Source: Takakia lepidozioides
Taxonomy: Eukaryota > Streptophyta > Takakiopsida > Takakiales > Takakiaceae
NCBI GenBank assembly: GCA_030704615.1
Contig: CM060731.1
Location: 30,502,001-30,566,000, forward strand
Direction of reading: 5' to 3'
DNA: 64,000 bases
In this document: in pieces, positions 57,044 through 64,000 of the stretch
Layout of the letters: each line of letters begins with the position of its first letter
How positions within the stretch are numbered: position 1 is the first letter of the stretch
Notes under the pieces: generated by a model
Databases searched by the model: none
The model's input: the letters and a program-made list of their open reading frames with translations, nothing else
What the model was told of the DNA's origin: nothing
Position numbers and translations under genes: made by a program

Positions 57044-58040
57044 ATATTCTCATGATGTACTTTGTATACATCCGATTAATCGATTGATGTAAATTTTTTT
57101 CTTGTTGCTCGTGTGTGTTGCAACTTTGCATATGTGATCTAAACATACTTATGCACATGTGGACCAAATATGAGCTTGAAACAAGTTGATTCAATGGGTC
57201 ATTCTAGTGTTGAACACAACTACGTGTCATAAAGACGGAAAATTGCGTTTCGCCTGCAGATGATTTTTTTTTTAATTCCATTTTCAAGCCATATGCTTAA
57301 TGATAGCATATGCAATGTGCGTGCAATATTTGGGAGTAAACAAAAGTCATTTGGACCCATAACCAGATTTTGTTCTCTCATTTGCACTCCAAAGTTGAGT
57401 TATCTTCAACTTCATACACTCTTTATGAAGAGTTGTGCAAAAGTGACCCTAGAAACACACTTATTTTTTTTCCATTTTCTTTTGGTCCAATGTTTTGCAT
57501 GGATGTAGTGGTGCAAAGCCCGATGTCACAAAACAAAATAGAGCTAAGAATAAAATCATTACGCCCCTCAAAACCGCAATCATATATTTTTTAAATGCAA
57601 ATATTTATTTTAAATTCATTTAAATTCGATTTAATTCAAAATTGGTGCAAGGGTGAGTGCGTCGTTGGGGAGGCAAATGTTTTTTTTTTTTTTTTTTTTC
57701 AAATGTTTTTTTGGTCTGCTGGATCTTTGTTAAGGTATTGCGTACATATTTAAGCACATGTAGGAAAAAATGAAGCTTGAGCCACATCTGTTTGTTGGGT
57801 GCAATGGCATGAGAGGATTTTCTTTCACATTAATAAACAAAAATTGGTTGATAGGGTGAATGCGTCATTGGGGGGGCAAATGATTTTGTTTGGGTTTGAA
57901 ACTTTGCATGCGTGTACGTTGCGCACATACATGTAATTATTGAATGACATATTGATGCACACACACATTGAAGGTTGTTGTTTGCATTTCGCTTATAATA
58001 AAGTGTATGGTTGCAAGGACACATTATAATATATGTTCCT
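57044..58040. other. Spacer between SET gene and transposase; no gene seen
   Basis: AT-rich with poly-T runs (57254, 57680). Words like GGGTGAATGCGTC and GGGTGAGTGCGTCGTTGGGG recur near 57652 and 57858. It could contain the TNP2 promoter and 5' untranslated region. Confidence 0.4.
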
Positions 58041-61000
58041 ATGTTCATTTGTTCGTATTAGGACTTTGTCCATCTCTTCCCGGTCCTTTCTCTTGGCACC
58101 CCATCCAAAACAACCCAAGTACATCAGGCGGGAGCCGTGGGTGAGACGCCGCCCCCACGATGATGACGATGACAGTGACAGTGACAGTGACAGTGACAAC
58201 AACAATGAGCATGGAATTAACCAGGAGGATGTGCAAGCCATGGATGATCTCTTAATGCATCATGTGGGCGCTGATGCATCCCATGAAGAGGGAACCCGGC
58301 CAATCGATGATCCTGACATGGCCCCCTCAAATGACATGTAGAGGGAGGCGAGAACTCCTTTGTACGAAAGGGCGAAAGAGTCGACTTTCAACAATCTTAC
58401 TTTTGTTCAATCTTCAAATTCGATTTGGGATAAGTAATGTTGGGATGTCTGCCATAATGCGAACTATTGTAGACTATATCCTTGCTCCACACTTGAAACC
58501 CAAGATGCCATGGTCGTGGAAAGAGGCGCGCGAACTCTTGGACTCTGTGGGGATGGGTTATAATATTTTTCATGCATGTCCATGTGATAAAACCCTATAC
58601 TACGGAGAGGATTCACATCTCACCAAGTGCCCAAAATGTAAGAAAGACCGATATCGGGATGATGTTCAAGGGAAAAAAGTACCACGCAAGGTATAAGCGT
58701 AATTCGGAGATTACTTTTTTTAATCTTCTCAATGTATGTAAAGTGTATTCCACAAAGTTTAGGTTTAGAGAGTAGTACTCATGCAAGATCTAATTGTGGT
58801 TTTGGAAGGAATGAGTGAGGAGTGGAAGGAGCGACGTTCGGTTTTGACCATTCATACCCAAATGAGGGAGATGCTGCATAAAGGGAAAAACATAAGGGTG
58901 TTGTATTATGTGTGCTAATGGGATGATTACATGTGGGGGGCGTGGGGTATTTCATCCTAGAAAATGCATTACTTTCCGATCATCCCGTGATTGAGGGCAC
59001 AGTACCGAAGCCCCGAATTGGCCAGACTCATGAGATGACACGCCTCGCATCGGAGCCCCCCGGGAAAGGTGTGCAGGCCACAAAATTCACAAGCATGGAG
59101 GCATATTGAAGAGATGTGGCTTTTTCTCTTGGAGGACCTACGACATGTCCACCTCGGCTTCTCCTCGGATGGGGTCAACCCATTCTCTGTCCAGTCATGT
59201 AGTCATTCCACTTGGCCGGTGACCATGGTGAATTACAACATCCCTCCGTATCTTTCAATTAAAAAATACCATATCATGTTGGCTGCCATTGTGCCAGGTG
59301 AGTGTACTCATTTCATGTTTATTATTGCCTTAGACTTTATATTAAACTTCTGATCTCTGACGCAATTCGGATGCAAGATTGATGAGTGACATAATCATGA
59401 AGTAAGACATATAATTCATTTTATAGTATAATTTGCATATTGGTGGAGCATTGAAACAATGATGTGAATGTCTCATAGGGAAAAAACAAGTGGCAAACAT
59501 GGACACGTACTTGCGACCTCTTGTTGATGAACTTAAGGAGCTATGGAGGGGGGTCTCGGCATTGGATGCTTCACTTGACCCTATGGCCGGACAATCTTTT
59601 CAGATGAGAGGCATCTTGCTTTGGACAATGCATGATTATCCAGGTATATTATGTTCCCCATGAACAACCCGCGTACATTCACTTGTCAATGTCGGATAAA
59701 ATTGATGAGGATTGGGATTGATTGAAGTAGCGGCGACAGTCTTGTGCACCGTAGTGGGGTAGATGACATTATGGGCCATGTACATGACAACTCTTTGTTT
59801 TTGCTAATGTGGCGGGATGTGTAGTACATGACTAACTGTTTGCTCGGGGCTAAGCACCAAAGGGTACCATGCATGCTTGCATTGTGGCGATGATCTTGAT
59901 GCACATAGCTCCCGCCATCTTCACAAGATGGTATATCCCAATTACCGCAAATTTCTTCCTATGAGCCATCGATGGAGAAGAAGAGAGAAACACTTGTTTG
60001 ATGGAAAAGAGGAAGTACGTCCCCCCCCTATGACACGGTCCAGGCAGTTTTGGGAGGACCGATGGAAGGAGGCCCATGCGGGCACGGACGGTGAAATGGA
60101 CGTGCTCGGCATGAAACGACTTTCAATCTTCTACGAGTTGCCATATTGGGCGGTACATATTTCACAAAAACACCGTCAATATCCCTATGCATGCATGTGA
60201 TATTGCACATTTGGTATGCGGTGCATTGTCACTTTCACGTAAATTTTTTTGTGTAAGTCTTTGTGGGTGAAGATTTATGTAGGACCTGAAGATTCGCCAT
60301 CTTCTAGATCCCATGCATATTGAGAAGAATGTCTGCTCGTCCTTTTTTCGGGTTCTTCATGGCACGCCGGCAAAGAAAGGAGTGGCTGCAAAAGGAGATT
60401 CTCTCGGTGTTAGAAAAGAGCTTGAAGAGCAGGGTCGCATGCGCCATCTATGGGCTGAACAAAATGGTGTGGACCCAAAGGGTGTTGTACGGTGGAAATA
60501 TAGGCGCGCACCTTAGCAATGGACAAAGGAGGAATACAAGAAAGTGATAGCCACCATAAGTGTTGTCCGAACACCTACTGGTTATGGGTCATCCCAAAGA
60601 TGTCTTGCAATAGATTGTGGTAGTCATGAGACTTCAAACCCCGTCTTCTTCGCTGAACTTTGTACGGTTCTTATCAGCCTCTATGGCCCTCATCAAGAGG
60701 TTATTTTTTCCTCTATGTAATTCTCGGATGTGGGACATTGACTCCCGAGGTTCGTGAGACAATCTATAGATTGGGAGGCTTGTTCCGGTGGATTTGCTCC
60801 AAAGAGTTGGAAGAAGCAAATTTTCCACTCATAAAGAAGGAGGCGGCGGAGGTAATGTGTACGTTGGAGATGCACCTTCCTCCCTCTTTCTTTGACATCC
60901 AAGTGCACTTAGTGGAAGAGGCTTCGATTGCCGGCCCCGTTCATTCTCGGTGGATGTACTTCCTTGAGCATATATGAAGACTTTGAAAGGATTTGTAAAA

Positions 61001-62284
61001 CAAATGGCGCACCCGGAGGGTAGCATGGCGGAGGGGTTCACGTTGCAAGAAGCTATGTTCTATTGCATGGAATACATGGCAAGGGTGGATAAGGAAGCCC
61101 CTCGGATGTGGAAGGAAGAGGAGGATGCACGAACCAAAGACATCGTTTTGCCCAAAAAATCGAAGAGGATAAAATTGTCGACCTTGGTGATTGAGCAAGC
61201 GCATGACTTCATACTGAAGAACACCCCATTCATACATGAGTGGGATGCAAGATACAATAATCTTGTTCAGCAACGAGAGGAGGAGACGGTTGCATGGAGG
61301 CGGAACCATCCAAGGCCGGTTACTAGACGCCCACGATGAGGAGCGGGCCGCCGAAATGTTCATTCATAAAATTTGCCCATGGAATTGCAGCCTCTAAGTT
61401 CATTCCAACAGTGGCTTTGGACTTTAGTTTATGACGCCGTTGCTCAAGAAAAGGTGGTTTCAGATTTGGTGCAAGACATTGCAAGGGGCCCCTCTCAATT
61501 CGCGACCTCATACACGGCAGTTTGGGTTCACGGTCATCATTTCCGCATTCGTGCTCTTGACATGAAGTGCAAAACAACCTTTGATTCTGGCTTGTGTGCC
61601 ACATATTGACAAGACTCCGTGTGGGGCAAGGAAGATACACGACCTGCTATGAACAAACTTGAGTACATTGGAGAGCTTGAGAGCATACTCCAACTTCAGT
61701 ATACAAGGTACCGGCCTCTTCTTTTCAAGGGAAGGTGGTTCCAGCCACATCTTGTGGGGCCCTTCGCAATACTGGTGCAAGATGATTGTGGTTTCATGCG
61801 CGTCAATGCAGATAGGCTCAACCCTACTCATCGTCCCTCCGATGAGCCTTTTTCATGGCCTTCAGACATAGAGCAAGTTTTCTTCTCCGATGACAAAATA
61901 AGAGGGGAGAATTGGAAGGTGGTTGTGCATGCTCAGCCAAGAGGAAGACGTATCTATCATGGTCTCGGATCTCCATGGGGTGAGACAATTGCGGTGGACG
62001 GAGAGACTGGTCATAATGATGCTGATGATGGAGGTTGGGTAGAGGGGGTAGAAGAGGATGATGACGCCCCGGACAATGCATCCCGGACCCTATATGATGA
62101 AGCTCTAGAAGATACGGATGTTGGAGAAGGAGACGAAGACATGGCCATTGACAACGAGGTGAAGGATGATTTGGAGGTGCCTTTTGAGGGCCGGGCCATT
62201 TATGACGATGACTCCGATGACCAAGAAGACTTGCAACTTGATGAGGATGAAGAAGCTCCAGATGATGATGTTCAAGTTGATTAA
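58041..62284 (+). pseudogene. CACTA (EnSpm) TNP2-type transposase, multi-exon, damaged
   Basis: Plus-strand blocks follow TNP2 order. An acidic N-terminus is at 58060-58340. FHACPCDKTLYYGEDSHLTK and CPKCKKDRY form a zinc-binding pair near 58570-58650. WPVTMVNYNIPPYLSIKK is at 59215, and DTYLRPLVDELKELWRGV and LLWTMHDYPG at 59500-59640. LHKMVYPNYRKFLPMSHRWR is at 59920, LLDPMHIEKNVCSSFFRVLH at 60303. LEMHLPPSFFDIQVHLVEEA and GPVHSRWMYFLEHI (DUF4218-like) are at 60866-60975, followed by FVKQMAHPEGSMAEGFTLQE. A DUF4216-like block (LQLQYTRYRPLLFKGRWFQP) is at 61690, and a long acidic tail ends at 62284. Frame changes at several joints could be introns, but stops such as that near 60717 suggest damage. 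It would cut and paste elements with these ends, including the 1.2-kb copy. Confidence 0.85.
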
Positions 62285-62569
62285 ATCAAAGCTACATAAC
62301 AATTCTCGCACCGAACTGGACCCATCCCTTCGATTGATTGTACATGTACATGCATATCGTAGTTTATTTCTATGATTGATCAAATATGACTGTGGCTGGT
62401 AGTCTTTCAAGAAAGAAGGCAGATGCAATGAATATATTGGAGCAACACATACAGATGTGGTATCAAGAGAATTATCAAAATGAATGTCACAATCTACAAG
62501 AAGGTCCACAACAACAAGCTAAACCATAAAGAAAAACAAACACCCTACCTCAGTACCATATGAAAAAAA
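62285..62569. other. Transposase 3' flank; no gene seen
   Basis: Short non-coding stretch between the TNP2 stop and the right subterminal repeat zone, ending in a poly-A run near 62560-62580. Confidence 0.5.
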
Positions 62570-63218
62570 AAAAAAAAAAACAAACTAAGAACCCCCAAAG
62601 GCCCTAAACCTAAACCTAGAAAGCCCTGCTGTCGCTGCCTACGACCCCCACGCGTCGCAACTTGCGACGCAGTTTTTAGGATTTATGAGGCCGGGGGTCG
62701 CAATCTGCCTGCGACCTGTTTTTTTGTTTTAAAAGAATTGATTTATGAGGCGGGGGGTCGCGAACGGCGACGGCAAGCCGTCGCAAACTGTGACCTGTTT
62801 TTTTGTTTTGCAAGAATAGAGCAGCCGGGCAGTCTGCGATGCCCGGCCGTCGCAGGGGCCTTTTGCCCTTCATGCCACCATGCGACGGCCTAGCGTCGCA
62901 AGAAAGGGCTGCGATGAAAGAAAGGGCAAGAAAAGGTTTTTTTTTTTTCGGCGTGCGACGACCGGCCGATGCCAGAAAAGGCTGCCTTCTGCCCTTCGCT
63001 GGGGGGCGACGCTTGGGCGTCGCACGGAAGGGCTGCCTTTTGCCCTTCATCCGCCCGTGCGACGGCCAGGCGTCGCCGCCAGGTGGCGACCCGTGGGGTT
63101 TGGTTGCGACGGCTCGACGTCGCAAACACGTTCCGTGGGGTTGGCGTCGCTCGCTCGGCGCCGCGTGGGGCGTGGGGGCGCGGCTGGCGTCGCAAACCCC
63201 CCCCCATTTGCTGTAGTG
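62570..63218. repeat. Right subterminal CG-rich repeat zone of the 30-kb CACTA unit
   Basis: It carries the same GCGACG/CGTCGC vocabulary as the left end, including TGCGATGCCCGGCCGTCGCA near 62837 and GCGACGCTTGGGCGTCGCAC near 63007, and finishes in the CACTA terminal repeat. The inner border (62570-62626) contains CCCTAAACCTAAACCTAGAA, matched in inverted orientation near 54940. Confidence 0.8.
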
Positions 63219-63875
63219 TCTATTGCTGATAGAGGCATATAGCCCTTGGCAATCATCAAGACAAGATCTTCAATGAAACGCTTCTGGGTAGGGTTATATT
63301 TCTTGTATGGTGTGGCAGATCCAAAGAAATTGGTTATGGCAGAAGGAGTAGTGGACTGTCTCTTCTTACATTTTTGCTTCTTGTTTGGATCTCTATCCTC
63401 CAAGGCTTTCTTGTGGGACTTGTACTTGGCCAGATCGTGAGCATGTTCATTACTTACATGTTTCTTCATGGCAGTAATGCCATGTTCAGGATTGTAGGTT
63501 ACAAATCTTTTACGAGATCTGATGGAGCTGTGAGAGCTCCCTTCATGGGACTCTGAATGGCACATTACACACCTCATCAGCTGGGTAGCCTGGACATCTA
63601 CAACACTTGCAACATCATTCAAAACAAATAACGCCCATGCCTCAGATCCTCTATGGTAAGAAACCCAAAATTTCTGATTCTCTAAGAGCACCATGAGGCG
63701 TTGCCTCCACAAAGCATCTTCTTAAGCAATTCTGACCTCCTCAGCATCCTCAACATCCTCAGCAGTTATTTGTAGGACCTCCCTCAGAGGTGACACCTTC
63801 ATCTACAATGGCATCAGTGAGTGACAAAATTTCAGTATCCTCCCTTGGAAAATCACAATCTTCCAAGCCCTCCAT
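63219..63875 (-). pseudogene. hAT transposase N-terminus (first half of the split gene)
   Basis: The likely start ATG at 63875 opens MEGLEDCDFPREDTEILSLT. A frame change near 63757 and a stop near 63724 follow. The frame from 63712 then carries a BED-type zinc finger (CVMC, with histidines in KKHVSNEHAHDL). Next are a lysine-rich linker and ITNFFGSATPYKKYNPTQKR, FIEDLVLMIAKGYMPLSAI, the segment that precedes the catalytic part of hAT transposases. The coding sequence is cut at 63218 by the CACTA end and continues at 33056, with TCT (plus strand) at both junctions. Rejoining leaves the frame out of step by a base or two, so the gene was damaged before or during insertion. Confidence 0.86.
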
Positions 63876-64000
63876 TGTTACTGCTCAAACACTTAACCTG
63901 CACTAAGACTCGAGCTGAAACACTCAAACACGGAGGTTTAGGTCATACTCATGCTTACATATGCCCGTAGTAGCTCTAAAGCCATAAAAAACCACTTTAA
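63876..64000. other. 5' flank of the hAT gene, cut by the window edge
   Basis: No hAT terminal repeat is recognisable in these last bases; the element's end is probably further right. Confidence 0.4.

Larger units (their letters stand above)
33057..63218. mobile_element. 30,162-bp CACTA/EnSpm unit, target duplication TCT
   Basis: The left end CACTACAGGAAAAGGGGGGC starts at 33057. The right end, read in reverse complement, starts CACTACAGCAAATGGGGGGG at 63218. TCT lies directly outside both (33054-33056 and 63219-63221), and the hAT transposase reading order continues across the insertion. Subterminal zones (33060-33830 and 62630-63200) are dense in GCGACG/CGTCGC dyads. Inside are an accessory transposon gene near the left end (minus strand), a SET-domain gene and a TNP2 transposase near the right end (plus strand). 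The middle (36.4-54.6 kb) is mostly LINE copies, a large inverted repeat and nested elements. Typical autonomous CACTA elements are roughly 8-15 kb; later nested insertions account for part of the excess here. Confidence 0.88.

Noticed and set aside
1-64000. tRNA and rRNA genes
   Set aside because: No cloverleaf with a recognisable T-arm box (GGTTCGAATCC) and no conserved rRNA blocks were noticed on either strand; not an exhaustive search.

Overview
This is a eukaryotic, intron-rich and very repeat-rich nuclear window containing one 500-base assembly gap. It looks like the green lineage, probably a streptophyte: a charophyte alga or an early-diverging land plant. The hints are PLS-type pentatricopeptide (PPR) fragments, a plant/algal PDR-type ABCG transporter, plant-like TNP2 CACTA and hAT transposons, a SHL/EBS-like BAH remnant, and a Ty3/gypsy element with a built-in DNA methyltransferase (retrotransposon methyltransferases are known from charophytes). 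I cannot name the species.

Layout. (1) 1 to about 5.0 kb: a degraded Ty3/gypsy retrotransposon on the minus strand, in the order gag, protease, cytosine-5 DNA methyltransferase, reverse transcriptase. A 1.2-kb non-autonomous CACTA element (2088-3308, target duplication GCT) sits between protease and methyltransferase. (2) 5-13 kb: a small inverted-repeat element, a broken BAH-domain pseudogene, two ~110-bp hairpin elements with shared ends but different stems (8985 and 12685), the gap, and an array of ~93-bp hairpin-containing tandem repeats. (3) 13.4-29.6 kb: the one convincing intact host gene, a full-size PDR-type ABCG transporter on the minus strand. About 28 exons can be joined in frame, with LINE debris and short dispersed repeats in its introns. 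(4) 30.5-33.06 kb plus 63.22-63.88 kb: one hAT transposase pseudogene split in two by a 30,162-bp insertion.

That insertion (33057-63218) has CACTA ends, a TCT target duplication and subterminal GCGACG/CGTCGC repeats matching the 1.2-kb element. Near its left end is a minus-strand accessory transposon ORF. Near its right end are a SET-domain gene and a plus-strand TNP2 transposase. Between them lie several copies of one LINE family and a large interrupted inverted repeat, into which two further TIR elements have inserted (8-bp target duplications GACATGAC and TTAGAAAG). A second, 6,575-bp CACTA-like element (44227-50801, duplication TTG) sits inside a LINE copy and carries a degenerate PPR array.

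The window is therefore a nested stack whose order of events can be read from target duplications and interrupted reading frames: hAT, then the 30-kb CACTA unit carrying LINEs, with a PPR-carrying CACTA-like element inside one LINE. Two mobile elements carry chromatin-modifying domains: DNA methyltransferase in the gypsy element and SET in the CACTA unit. Apart from the ABCG gene, nearly every recognisable coding region is broken by stops or frameshifts.
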